Shown: in pieces, positions 37,301-45,278 of the stretch | Position numbering within the stretch: position 1 is the stretch's first letter | How the letters are laid out: each line of letters starts with the position of its first letter | Assembly (NCBI GenBank): GCA_045866215.1 | Contig: AP035880.1 | Location: 4,278,001-4,342,000, forward strand | DNA from: Croceivirga sp009797885 | GTDB lineage: Bacteria > Bacteroidota > Bacteroidia > Flavobacteriales > Flavobacteriaceae | Reading direction: 5' to 3' | DNA: 64,000 nucleotides | Program-made: the position numbers and the translations under genes | The notes under the pieces: generated by a model | What the model saw: only the letters and a program-made list of their open reading frames with translations | Databases searched by the model: none | Told to the model about the DNA's origin: nothing

Positions 37301-39214
37301 CCCTGCGACCCGATACAAGCAGCGGGCTATACCGGTTTTGACGGTACAAACGCCATCTGGACGGCTGCGGACTGTGACGGCGATGGCGTCATCAACGGTG
37401 ATGAGGTTACGAATGGCACGGACCCGTACAATGTCGACAGTGACGGTGATGGGGTTGAGGACGGCGACGAGGTGGCCAATGGGAACGATCCCCTAGACCC
37501 CTGCGACCCGATACAAGCACCGGGCTACACTGGTTTTGATGGTACGAACCCCATCTGGACGGCTGCTGACTGTGACGGTGATGGCATAACCAACGGTGAC
37601 GAGGTGACCAATGGCACGGATCCGTACAATGTCGACAGCGACGGTGATGGGGTTGAGGACGGCGACGAGGTGGCCAATGGCAACGATCCCCTGGACCCCT
37701 GCGACCCGATACAAGCAGCGGGCTATACCGGTTCTGACGGTACCAACCCCATCTGGACGGCTGCGGACTGTGACGGTGATGGCATAACCAACGGTGACGA
37801 GGTGACCAATGGCACGGATCCGTACAATGTCGACAGTGACGGTGATGGGGTTGAGGACGGCGACGAGGTGGCCAATGGGAACGATCCCCTGGACCCCTGC
37901 GACCCGTTACAGGCAACAGGCTATATCGGTTTTGACGGTACCAACCCCATCTGGACGGCGGCGGACTGTGACGGCGATGGCGTGATCAACGGTGATGAGG
38001 TTACGAATGGCACAGATCCGTATACAATCAATGGGGATACGGATGGCGATGGTATAGAGAACAGCGTTGAAATTACCAATGGGACAAATCCAAACGATCC
38101 CTGTGACCCATTACAAGCAGCGGGCTATACCGGTTTTGACGGTACGAACCCCATCTGGACGGCTGCGGACTGTGATGGTGATGGCATAACCAACGGTGAC
38201 GAGGTGACCAATGGCACGGATCCGTACAATGTTGACAGCGACGGTGATGGGGTTGAGGATGGCGACGAAGTGGCCAATGGCAACGATCCCTTAGACCCCT
38301 GCGACCCGTTACAGGCAACAGGCTATACCGGTTTTGACGGTACAAACACTATCTGGGCCGCCGAGGACTGTGATGGTGATGGGATTACCAACGGTGATGA
38401 AGTGGCCAATGGTACAGATCCGTATACAATCAATGGGGATACGGATGGCGATGGTATAGAGAACAGCGTTGAAATTACCAATGGCACAAATCCAAACGAC
38501 CCCTGTGACCCGGCACAAACCACAGGCTATACAGGCTTTGATAGTGCGAATACGATATGGGCATCAGCCGATTGCGATGGAGACCAGTTGAACAATGGAG
38601 AAGAAATTATCCTTGGGACGGAACCCTATAACCCGGACAGTGATGGCGATGGCATTGGTGACGGACAGGAAGTTTTGGATAATACGAATCCCTTGGATGA
38701 ATGTGATTCCATTGGTGGAACACCTGCCCTGGCGAGTGATTGCGATTCCGATGGACTGACCTTTCAGGAAGAAAACGACTTGGGAACGGACCCCAACGAT
38801 CCTGATACGGATGGTGATGGAATAAACGATGGTCAAGAGGAGGAGGATAATACAGATCCCCTGGACCCTTGTGATTCCATAGGAGGTACCCCACCAAGTG
38901 ATGCCGTTTGCGATATCGCAATAGGAAATTCAATAATCTCGGCCAATGGCGATGGGGTCAACGACTTTTTCGACATTACAAACATCGAAGCTTTTCCGAA
39001 CAACACGGTACAGATTTACAACCGATGGGGGGTGGTCGTTTTTGAAGCCAGTGGATATGACAATAATGCGGTTGCCTTCAGGGGGAATTCCGAAGGAAGG
39101 GCCACATTAGGTGAAGGGGAACAGTTACCGGCCGGGGTGTATTTCTATACCATACAATTTGATAATGGAAACCGATCCAAATCAAAATCCGGTTACTTAT
39201 ATATTAATCGCTAG
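34334..39214 (+). CDS. Giant T9SS-secreted repeat protein (TSP3-like repeats, CHU_C end)
   Basis: 1626 residues. A signal peptide (ALLLLLFLGFFALEANAQ) is followed by a short TSP3-like stretch and then a large domain (GGSNLIWGTPVWTGGDPD to LISDLSWACAYRDF) that occurs twice almost identically because of a ~984-bp tandem DNA duplication. Next come about eleven 66-68-residue repeats with paired calcium-type motifs (DCDGDGITNGDE, DSDGDGVEDGDE) and conserved Cys, Tyr and Trp. The C-terminus (ISANGDGVNDFFD, IYNRWGVVVFEASGYD, closing YINR) is a CHU_C type B secretion domain. Likely a surface filament or adhesin exported by the type IX system with the PorP/SprF protein encoded 19 bp later. Confidence 0.88.
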   Translation: MGNLCTKGYLGCVPFNGNRYGKALLLLLFLGFFALEANAQCADTSPTGDCDGDLVLNGVDQDNDNDGILDVDEYDCAVGGSNLIWGTPVWTGGDPDTDGLSTATTTIDGTAVTADNSGTNFTVLTSYDAIEGDTFNGADGLLFNSHIGELDDSAIVYELRFDRPVTGLSFRAVDIDKRVPADMSGDSFTDRLTVSLFREGVALPLNAGDYTVGSAVDDLTGGVFEGNSLVGGTPDIADVVFTLGTPVDRVVLTFSNAVTSTSTQFSAFLISDLSWACAYRDFDTDGLFDHLDTDSDGDGCVDALEGANTALTLGDLDVDGSLGDVVDPANGIPTIAGAGQADVSSTDAAVTGGNCDDDGDGVVNAADVCPTGDDTVDSDGDSVPDACDQDNDNDGILDVNEYDCAVGGSNLIWGTPVWTGGDPDTDGLSTATTTIDGTAVTADNSGTNFTVLTSYDAIEGDTFNGADGLLFNSHIGELDDSAIVYELRFDRPVTGLSFRAVDIDKRVPADMSGDSFTDRLTVSLFREGVALPLNAGDYTVGSAVDDLTGGVFEGNSLVGGTPDIADVVFTLGTPVDRVVLTFSNAVTSTSTQFSAFLISDLSWACAYRDFDTDGLFDHLDTDSDGDGCADALEGNGGFTIADLDTDDSLGDVVDPANGIPTIAGAGQADVSSTDAAVTGGGCDDDGDGLTNGNEITLGTDPNNPDTDGDGINDGDEVTNTNDPLDPCDPVQATGYTGFDSTNAIWTAADCDGDGIPNGDEFTNGTDPYNSDTDGDGVNDGDEVTNTNDPLDPCDPLQAAGYTGFDGTNAIWTAADCDGDGITNGDEVTNGTDPYNVDSDGDGVEDGDEVTNGNDPLDPCDPIQAAGYTGFDSTNAIWTAADCDGDGIPNGDEFTNGTDPYNRDTDGDGVNDGDEVTNTNDPLDPCDPIQAPGYTGFDGTNAIWTAADCDGDGITNGDEVTNGTDPYNVDSDGDGVEDGDEVTNGNDPLDPCDPIQAAGYTGFDGTNAIWTAADCDGDGVINGDEVTNGTDPYNVDSDGDGVEDGDEVANGNDPLDPCDPIQAPGYTGFDGTNPIWTAADCDGDGITNGDEVTNGTDPYNVDSDGDGVEDGDEVANGNDPLDPCDPIQAAGYTGSDGTNPIWTAADCDGDGITNGDEVTNGTDPYNVDSDGDGVEDGDEVANGNDPLDPCDPLQATGYIGFDGTNPIWTAADCDGDGVINGDEVTNGTDPYTINGDTDGDGIENSVEITNGTNPNDPCDPLQAAGYTGFDGTNPIWTAADCDGDGITNGDEVTNGTDPYNVDSDGDGVEDGDEVANGNDPLDPCDPLQATGYTGFDGTNTIWAAEDCDGDGITNGDEVANGTDPYTINGDTDGDGIENSVEITNGTNPNDPCDPAQTTGYTGFDSANTIWASADCDGDQLNNGEEIILGTEPYNPDSDGDGIGDGQEVLDNTNPLDECDSIGGTPALASDCDSDGLTFQEENDLGTDPNDPDTDGDGINDGQEEEDNTDPLDPCDSIGGTPPSDAVCDIAIGNSIISANGDGVNDFFDITNIEAFPNNTVQIYNRWGVVVFEASGYDNNAVAFRGNSEGRATLGEGEQLPAGVYFYTIQFDNGNRSKSKSGYLYINR
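34514..36213. repeat. Near-identical ~984-bp tandem duplication within the giant gene
   Basis: Copy 1 begins at 34514 and copy 2 at 35498. Over the first ~716 bp (34514-35229 and 35498-36213) I see only three mismatches: two at the GTGGAC/GTTAAC site and one at CCGGCC/CCGACC. Similarity continues past this with a 3-bp offset change (the GTTGTGGACCCGGCC block at about 35307 and 36288). The duplication is in frame. Confidence 0.93.
36515..38704. repeat. 198-bp in-frame tandem array (about 11 units)
   Basis: Spacing of the GAYCCG motif at 36515, 36713 and 36911 is exactly 198 bp. By the last unit (about 38507) the offset equals eight units of 198 bp plus two of 204 bp, because two units carry the longer TINGDTDG form. 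Each encodes 66 or 68 residues (CDPIQAAGYTGFDGTN... ADCDGDG... DSDGDG...). Units differ at Ile/Leu/Val, Ala/Pro/Thr and Asn-Ala/Asn-Pro sites in a mosaic pattern. Confidence 0.92.
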
Positions 39215-39233
39215 AAAAGAAAAAGCTTGAAAA

Positions 39234-40166
39234 ATGAAAAAATCAGTTTTCCTGGGCATAGTGGTAGTATTGGCAATGATCAATACCTTAAAGGGTCAGC
39301 AAGACCCTCAGTATACCCAATATATGCTCAATACACAAGTTATAAATCCGGCTTTGGTTGGTTTAAGAGGGGTATCCACAATAGGAATATTGCATCGTTC
39401 GCAATGGCTTGGCCTGGATGGGGCGCCAACTACGCAAACCTTAAATTTTAGTACACCCTTATCCGAGAAAGTAGGTATCGGTTTTTCTGCAGTAAACGAC
39501 GAAATTGGAAATGGGACCAGCCAGGAAACCTTTCTTGATGCTGCTTTTTCATATAGCATCCCCATATCGGATTTTGCCAATATCACTTTTGGGATCAATG
39601 CAAGTGCCCATATTTTAAATCTTGATTTCTCCCAACTGGTTAACTTCGGGGCGGAAACCTCCCTTCCAAATGTTGATAATAGATTTACACCGAATTTTGG
39701 TATCGGAACCTATTTGAACACGGATAGGTTTTACCTGGGGTTATCCGTACCACGTATCTTTGAGACCGATCATTTTGACAATGATTCCGAAGAAACCTTT
39801 CTAGCCACGGAACGAATGAATTTCTACTTGATTTCAGGATACATTTTTGAACTGACCAGGGATTTAAAGTTAAGGCCCGGCATACTTTTAAAGGCGGTAC
39901 AAGGCGCGCCGCTTTCTGCCGATATCACAGCAAGCATCCTCTTTAATGAACGCTTTTCATTTGGAGCCGCCTATCGGTTGGATAGTGCCGTGAGTGGCCT
40001 CTTTGGCTTTCAGGTCTCTGAAAAGCTGTTATTGGGATTGGCTTATGATTGGGAAACCAGTGAACTGGGGAGTACACGGTTCAATGATGGTTCCTTCGAA
40101 GTGTTTTTGAGATTTGATTTTATAACGAATTCCAATAGGCGCAATCTTGGAGGTAACTTTTTCTAA
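39234..40166 (+). CDS. PorP/SprF family type IX secretion outer-membrane protein
   Basis: 310 residues. The signal peptide (GIVVVLAMINTLKGQ) is followed by the family hallmark QQDPQYTQYMLNTQVINPAL, and barrel-like strands continue to a C-terminal VFLRFDF. It is a paralogue of the protein at 4151-5038 and has the same position, directly downstream of a giant type B CTD protein. By analogy with SprF/SprB it should help secrete or anchor that protein (inference). The stop codon is followed immediately by AAGGAGGT, but no plausible gene starts after it. Confidence 0.9.
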   Translation: MKKSVFLGIVVVLAMINTLKGQQDPQYTQYMLNTQVINPALVGLRGVSTIGILHRSQWLGLDGAPTTQTLNFSTPLSEKVGIGFSAVNDEIGNGTSQETFLDAAFSYSIPISDFANITFGINASAHILNLDFSQLVNFGAETSLPNVDNRFTPNFGIGTYLNTDRFYLGLSVPRIFETDHFDNDSEETFLATERMNFYLISGYIFELTRDLKLRPGILLKAVQGAPLSADITASILFNERFSFGAAYRLDSAVSGLFGFQVSEKLLLGLAYDWETSELGSTRFNDGSFEVFLRFDFITNSNRRNLGGNFF

Positions 40167-40407
40167 GGAGGTGGTTGCTCAATAGGGGCGGAGATACCGA
40201 TTGAATCAAGGTTATGAGGTGTGGATTAGGGAATATTTGGGGATTAATCCGTGGTATGACTGCACTTTAGATATCAATCTGAACGTTCAATACAGGTCTG
40301 GTTAGTTCCATAATTCGAGCTCCGGTAGCACTTTTTGGTTGTGTTTTGCGTATTGAAGGTGCTAATGAAACACGGTCAATCTGCCAAAAAAGCTTTCACT
40401 GCTATAA

Positions 40408-41376
40408 TTACCTACAGTCTTTGGATTTCTTAGGGCCTTTTATATGGTCCACAATGACATTGGCAATCAATTGCCTTCCATGGTTGTTCCAATGCCAGTC
40501 ATAAATTAAGGTAACGGGCTTGGTCGTACGCTCAAAAGTGGGGGCAAAATCAATATACCTGAAGTTGTTTTGATTGCAATAGGCCAAAAAGGAAGCACTG
40601 GTCTTTCTCGAGTCCAGTAGTATGGTTGTTTTGCACTTATCGTATCCGTAGAGCGCTACAAGGCTTTTGAAATTATCCAGGTACTCCTGCTCTTGTTCAC
40701 GAACATCAACCTCAATTTTATTGGTTTCATAGGCCTGGGAGGCGTTTTGGAACGCTTGGCCGGTCACTAACTTTTTTAGGGGTTCTAGAATCCCAATTTT
40801 TGAACCGTAGGCCAATAGCTTAATATTATCCCTTATTTTAAATACAGTGGAAGACAACATGGCTATCCGTCCCACATTAGGTTCATAGGCGCCCCTTTTC
40901 AGGTCACTTTCAAAATTGAGATAAATGATGATTTCGTCAATAAGGGCGAATTGCTCCTTATAGGCATTGATCAAATGCATTTGGTTTGCCAAATCGTATC
41001 CTGCATACCCATACTCATAGACTTCAACGGTATCCAGTTTTGTTTCTATTTTTCTTCCCGTGGAATCGTAATAATCCTGATGGAACCCCTCAATGAACGA
41101 ATCCCCAATGAGTGCTATCTCGAATTTTTCCTTGGTCGGAAGAAATTCCCTATGCGAGTTAAATCCAGCTTTATTGATATGGAATTCGGAAAAGTTCTGG
41201 TTCCTGTTTCCGGTTACAGCGTAGCCATTATGTCCGGGAACACGTTTCTCAACATTGTTTTCATCAATGTATCGTGGGGGGTCCTCAGTATATAGGTGCA
41301 AAGCCCGTACCAGAAGTTCCAATAGCACCAAGATCAGAAAAATATATAATATGGTTTTTAACAGAAACTTTTTCAT
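40408..41376 (-). CDS. SGNH/GDSL-like protein partner of the MBOAT acyltransferase
   Basis: 322 residues. An N-terminal membrane anchor (LLKTILYIFLILVLLELLVRAL) is followed by a periplasmic SGNH-like domain: IALIGDSFIEGF holds the block I Ser, EYGYAGYDLANQ is block II-like and a late DWHWNNHGRQLIA carries the Asp-x-x-His type motif. It starts 4 bp after the MBOAT gene ends. Such pairs O-acetylate or O-acylate extracellular polysaccharide, with the MBOAT passing acyl groups across the membrane (as AlgI with AlgJ/AlgX). Acceptor unknown. Confidence 0.78.
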   Translation of the reverse strand: MKKFLLKTILYIFLILVLLELLVRALHLYTEDPPRYIDENNVEKRVPGHNGYAVTGNRNQNFSEFHINKAGFNSHREFLPTKEKFEIALIGDSFIEGFHQDYYDSTGRKIETKLDTVEVYEYGYAGYDLANQMHLINAYKEQFALIDEIIIYLNFESDLKRGAYEPNVGRIAMLSSTVFKIRDNIKLLAYGSKIGILEPLKKLVTGQAFQNASQAYETNKIEVDVREQEQEYLDNFKSLVALYGYDKCKTTILLDSRKTSASFLAYCNQNNFRYIDFAPTFERTTKPVTLIYDWHWNNHGRQLIANVIVDHIKGPKKSKDCR

Positions 41377-41380
41377 ACCA

Positions 41381-42835
41381 CTAGAATTGAAAATAAATAA
41401 ATGATCGGTTCACCCCATCATCATAAAATAGAAGCATGGCCAACACCACGATGGTATATAGTAAAAGGCGTACGATTTTTGATTTGAATTTGAACGGGCT
41501 CCGTTCATCTTTTCTTATCAAGTACTCGTAAAATACGAATAAGGCAAGTAACACATAAAAATCCAGCATTCTGTACCCCATGGGGTGAACATAAGGTTCG
41601 TATGTGAAATTGTAGACAATAGTATCGATATACTGGAACGAATCCGTGAGTGAAGGCGATCTAAAGAAGATACGGGAAAAGGTCACCAGGGTAAAGGTCA
41701 CCAGTACTTGTAAGATTTCTATTGGAGTGGGGAAGAGGCTTTTTTCCCCCACTACATTATGGGCGTACATTCTATTACGTCCCATAAGGAAAACCGGAAT
41801 ATAGAATAGGGCATGAAGTCCTCCCCAAAAAATGAAGGTCCAATTGGCACCATGCCAGAAACCGCTCACAACAAAAATTACAATAATGTTCCTTACGGAT
41901 TTAAGTTTGCTCACCCTTGAGCCACCCATTGGGATATAAAGATAGTGCCTGAACCATGTAGATAGGGAAACGTGCCATCGTTGCCAATATTCTGCCACGT
42001 TTCTTGAAAAATTGGGAAACTTAAAATTGGACTTGAGCTCAATTCCAAAAAGCTTTGCCGTACCAATTGCGATATCGGAATACCCGCTGAAATCCCCATA
42101 TACTTGAAAACTGAACAGGCAAACACCCAGGATAAGGGTCGAGGCGGGATAATCCTGATAGTTGGCAAAAACATCATCAACTATTGGTGCGATTGAATCC
42201 GCTATGACTATTTTTTTAAAGAGCCCCCACAAGACAAGTTTCATACCGCTTGCGGCCTGCGCATAACTAAAAACACGTTTATTGATGATTTGGGACAATA
42301 AGTTGGAGGCCCTTTCAATGGGACCTGCAACCAATTGTGGAAAAAATGACACAAAAGCCGTGAAAGCTATGAAATTCTTGGAGGGTGTCAATTTTTTATA
42401 ATAAATGTCAAATGAATAGGACATGGTCTGGAACGTATAAAAGGAAATACCTACGGGTAAGATAATCCTCAAGGTCCATGTACTTTTTATGGTATAGCCC
42501 ATAGCACTGACCATGTCAATAAAAGAATCGACAAAGAAATTACTGTACTTAAAAAACCCCAACATTCCAATGTTGAACGCCATGCTTACCCATAACCAAT
42601 GCCTGGCTTTTTTCTTGACATCGAGGTTCTGATGGATTTTTTGACCTACGAAAAAATCAACGAGGGTACTGAGGAAAATCAGCAAGAGAAACCGCCAATC
42701 CCACCAGCCATAGAAGACGTAGCTGGCAAAAATCAAGAAAAGGTTTTGTACGGTGACCTTTTTTTTGAAAACAAACCAATACAAACAAAATACCAGGGGA
42801 AGGAAAAGCAGAAATTCTATGGAATTAAATAACAT
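41381..42835 (-). CDS. MBOAT family membrane O-acyltransferase (AlgI/DltB-like)
   Basis: 484 residues with about ten hydrophobic segments. Family landmarks are YWFVFKKK near the start, WQRWHVSLSTWFRHYLYIP (conserved His) and SGFWHGANWTFIFWGGLHA (catalytic His) at about residues 315-335. It moves acyl groups, usually acetyl, from the cytoplasm to a sugar outside. The SGNH gene follows 4 bp later and the GNAT/FemAB-like genes lie just upstream, 3 bp away, so all are likely one transcription unit for surface-glycan decoration. Confidence 0.93.
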   Translation of the reverse strand: MLFNSIEFLLFLPLVFCLYWFVFKKKVTVQNLFLIFASYVFYGWWDWRFLLLIFLSTLVDFFVGQKIHQNLDVKKKARHWLWVSMAFNIGMLGFFKYSNFFVDSFIDMVSAMGYTIKSTWTLRIILPVGISFYTFQTMSYSFDIYYKKLTPSKNFIAFTAFVSFFPQLVAGPIERASNLLSQIINKRVFSYAQAASGMKLVLWGLFKKIVIADSIAPIVDDVFANYQDYPASTLILGVCLFSFQVYGDFSGYSDIAIGTAKLFGIELKSNFKFPNFSRNVAEYWQRWHVSLSTWFRHYLYIPMGGSRVSKLKSVRNIIVIFVVSGFWHGANWTFIFWGGLHALFYIPVFLMGRNRMYAHNVVGEKSLFPTPIEILQVLVTFTLVTFSRIFFRSPSLTDSFQYIDTIVYNFTYEPYVHPMGYRMLDFYVLLALFVFYEYLIRKDERSPFKFKSKIVRLLLYTIVVLAMLLFYDDGVNRSFIYFQF

Positions 42836-42838
42836 CTC

Positions 42839-44014
42839 TTAGTTGTTTATGTTATTGAACACGATTGTTTTTACTTCCTTTTTGCCTTTTAGGGCATAAA
42901 TGTCCTTGGTCTTGGAATAATGCAGGGACACATCTTCCGAATGCTCTTGGGTCAAGAATAAAAAATCATTTATAATTTGTTTGCTGATTGGCAATTCTTT
43001 TGTCCTAAGGTCGATTTCTTCCCATGATTCCGATGGTGATAGTGTAGCTTCTCCAAACGTATATTGTGGTCCATTGTTGGAAATCTTATGGTCCTGTCTT
43101 AATATTTTCTTGATTTTGTTCAGTCGGGTATTAACACCCTTAGCAATTAAAAACGCGAAGATTCTGGACTTGTTCCCTTTGCGAAGGGCATATAGAAAAC
43201 CAGGGATTGAATGTTTGGGGTAAAGTATATGATGATTGAACCTATATATTTTATTGGACCACCATTTTTTATACGCCATATCACCCCAACCCATATCGTA
43301 TTGGGTGTACCCGTTGTTGATACACCATTCCAATTGCCTGTAAATCTCTATTTGACCCGGACTGAATTTGGCATAGTCGATATCGTATGAAGAAATGTAA
43401 CTGAACAACATGGTATCATAGTTATAGTTAAAGGAAATAACTATGGGATTATCTTCATCGTAGATTACAAAAAGGGATGCTTTTCCCTGTTTGATCAAAT
43501 CAAGTGAGGTAGAAACTACTTTGTCCCAGACGGCCAAGGAATCACTTTTTTGACCTCTTTGTTCAAATCTCTTGATGATCATTGTTTTTAACTTCCCCAT
43601 TAAAAAATGGTATTCGTCCTCCGTTGTATTCTTTTGAAATACCTTATAGCTTATATTAAAACACGTTTCCAGTCTTTTAACCGCCCGATTAATGGCCTTA
43701 CGCCTACTTTTGAGGTTATTGCGTAAATAATCCTCTATGCTGGGGCAATCATGCAAGCATATGGCATAACCGTTAACGGATGGAAAGGTTTTTTCCTTCC
43801 ATAAGTCAGGGTTGGAGATTTCTGCCTTTATATAATCAGGGACATAGGTAAAGGAATAAATGTGTTTATCCGGGGACGGTGCAGGTGCAATTGCAAGTAG
43901 GTTACTGGATTGATGGGTAGCAAGTCCTACATAGGAGTATACCTGTGAGATTGCCCGCTGATTTACGTAAAGATCGGTGAGCAGGGCCAAACTTTTTGTT
44001 TTGTGAGAAGCCAT
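42839..44014 (-). CDS. GNAT/FemAB-like acyltransferase 1
   Basis: 391 residues, no signal peptide. The pattern SRRKAINRAVKRLETCFNI, then ASLFVIYDEDNPIVISFNY, YDIDYAKFSPGQIEIYRQLEWC and DMGWGDMAYKKWWSN is that of the CelD/BioF2-like GNAT (Acetyltransf_6) family often found in polysaccharide loci. It would transfer an acyl or aminoacyl group to a sugar amine. It is paralogous to the next gene (44027-45265), sharing DIDYAKF and the late WSN motif. It lies 12 bp from that gene and 3 bp from the MBOAT gene. Confidence 0.78.
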   Translation of the reverse strand: MASHKTKSLALLTDLYVNQRAISQVYSYVGLATHQSSNLLAIAPAPSPDKHIYSFTYVPDYIKAEISNPDLWKEKTFPSVNGYAICLHDCPSIEDYLRNNLKSRRKAINRAVKRLETCFNISYKVFQKNTTEDEYHFLMGKLKTMIIKRFEQRGQKSDSLAVWDKVVSTSLDLIKQGKASLFVIYDEDNPIVISFNYNYDTMLFSYISSYDIDYAKFSPGQIEIYRQLEWCINNGYTQYDMGWGDMAYKKWWSNKIYRFNHHILYPKHSIPGFLYALRKGNKSRIFAFLIAKGVNTRLNKIKKILRQDHKISNNGPQYTFGEATLSPSESWEEIDLRTKELPISKQIINDFLFLTQEHSEDVSLHYSKTKDIYALKGKKEVKTIVFNNINN

Positions 44015-44026
44015 GTTTTAGCGGTG

Positions 44027-45265
44027 TTACATCATCAATTTCAAACCTATTTTCTTGTTTTGACCAACCAACAGGAAGAAATCCTCTGTTTTATCCACCT
44101 TGAGCACATTGAGGTTTTGCACATGTTCTTGGTGGAGATATAAAAAATCATTACAGATACCTTTTAGGAAAGCGTATTCAGCCGTGTTTATATCAACAGG
44201 TTTCAAATCACCATCGGTGCATTCACCATCCCATTCCAAAAATGAGTAATCAATATATTTTTCCTTTTTATTCCTGAGTACATAAGTAAGTTTGTACAAA
44301 CTTTCATTGAATCTTTTTTCCCTGAGGTACTGTTTGAACGTAAAAAAATGCATTAGGGTGAAAGACAAAATTCGAGCCCATAGCGAGTTTTTGTCATATA
44401 GAATATGGTAATGAAAATCAAACTTCCTGTTGGACCAGCGTAATTTATAATCAAAATGTCCTTTGGAAAAATCAAGTACGTCCCAATTGTTTTTCAAGCA
44501 CCAATCGATCAAATACATAATTTTTATGCTACCAAGGTGGAATTTTGCATAGTCAATATCAAAGACGGTAATGGCATCAAACACCCTGTTCTCAGACATA
44601 TAGGCCAATGTAATGCTTATGGCTTCATCGTTGTTGTATAGTACAAACAAAGTGGCCTTTTTCTCTTTGATCATCGGATACGCGACATCCTTATAAAAAT
44701 TCCATTCTTTGGGGGCAAGGTTATTGTTGCTGATTTTTTTTTCTGAAAAGCGTTTCTCCAAAAGTCGCCTAAAGTCATCAAAAATAGCATCATAACCCTC
44801 TTTGGACAATTCATCGTTATAAGCCTTGAAAGAGATATTAAAGCATTCCTCCAACCGTTTTTTGTATTTACGTAACTTATACCGACTACTTTTTTTGAAG
44901 GTCCTTGAGACAAAATCATCTAAAGTTTGGTAAGCCCCGAGCTCTATTAAAAAACCGGGATATTGCCTCACTGAATAAAGGCCCATGGCATTCTTCTTCA
45001 AAAACGCTTCTTTTCCCAAAACGTCTATAACATCATAAATAAATAGGGTTTTTCCCTTTGCCTCTTTGGAGAATTCACCATTCAGTTCATAATTGATGCC
45101 CTTGGTCAAGTTCTTTCCTGTATTGATGTACAGCCCAGGGCACTTGGATTTATAGAACAAAAGATTTTTAACAAAACAAAAAGTCCGTGTCTTTTGATCG
45201 GTCAGGAAGTGCTTTGACCAATACGAAAGAAAAGTATGGGAAAGGAATGGATTGGATTGAATCAT
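44027..45265 (-). CDS. GNAT/FemAB-like acyltransferase 2
   Basis: 412 residues from the ATG at 45265; a longer frame to 45343 overlaps the upstream gene and is not supported. Motifs KSSRYKLRKYKKRLEECFNI, ATLFVLYNNDEAISITLAY, VFDIDYAKFHLGSIKIMYL and DFSKGHFDYKLRWSN parallel those of the preceding paralogue. The two probably arose by tandem duplication and now handle related acceptors. Cytoplasmic, no signal peptide. Donor unknown: acetyl-CoA or another acyl-CoA is expected for GNAT folds, aminoacyl-tRNA for true FemAB. Confidence 0.77.
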   Translation of the reverse strand: MIQSNPFLSHTFLSYWSKHFLTDQKTRTFCFVKNLLFYKSKCPGLYINTGKNLTKGINYELNGEFSKEAKGKTLFIYDVIDVLGKEAFLKKNAMGLYSVRQYPGFLIELGAYQTLDDFVSRTFKKSSRYKLRKYKKRLEECFNISFKAYNDELSKEGYDAIFDDFRRLLEKRFSEKKISNNNLAPKEWNFYKDVAYPMIKEKKATLFVLYNNDEAISITLAYMSENRVFDAITVFDIDYAKFHLGSIKIMYLIDWCLKNNWDVLDFSKGHFDYKLRWSNRKFDFHYHILYDKNSLWARILSFTLMHFFTFKQYLREKRFNESLYKLTYVLRNKKEKYIDYSFLEWDGECTDGDLKPVDINTAEYAFLKGICNDFLYLHQEHVQNLNVLKVDKTEDFFLLVGQNKKIGLKLMM

Positions 45266-45278
45266 TTTGTCCTGTTGA

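Noticed and set aside
36719..38518. Open frames on both strands across the 198-bp array
   Set aside because: Same cause: an in-frame repeat with an open alternative frame. No start context or motif supports them.
40163..40210. AAGGAGGT directly at the stop of the second PorP/SprF gene, a strong Shine-Dalgarno-like sequence
   Set aside because: It is followed only by a TTG-started frame of about 10 codons. Bacteroidota rarely depend on such sites, so this is probably chance.
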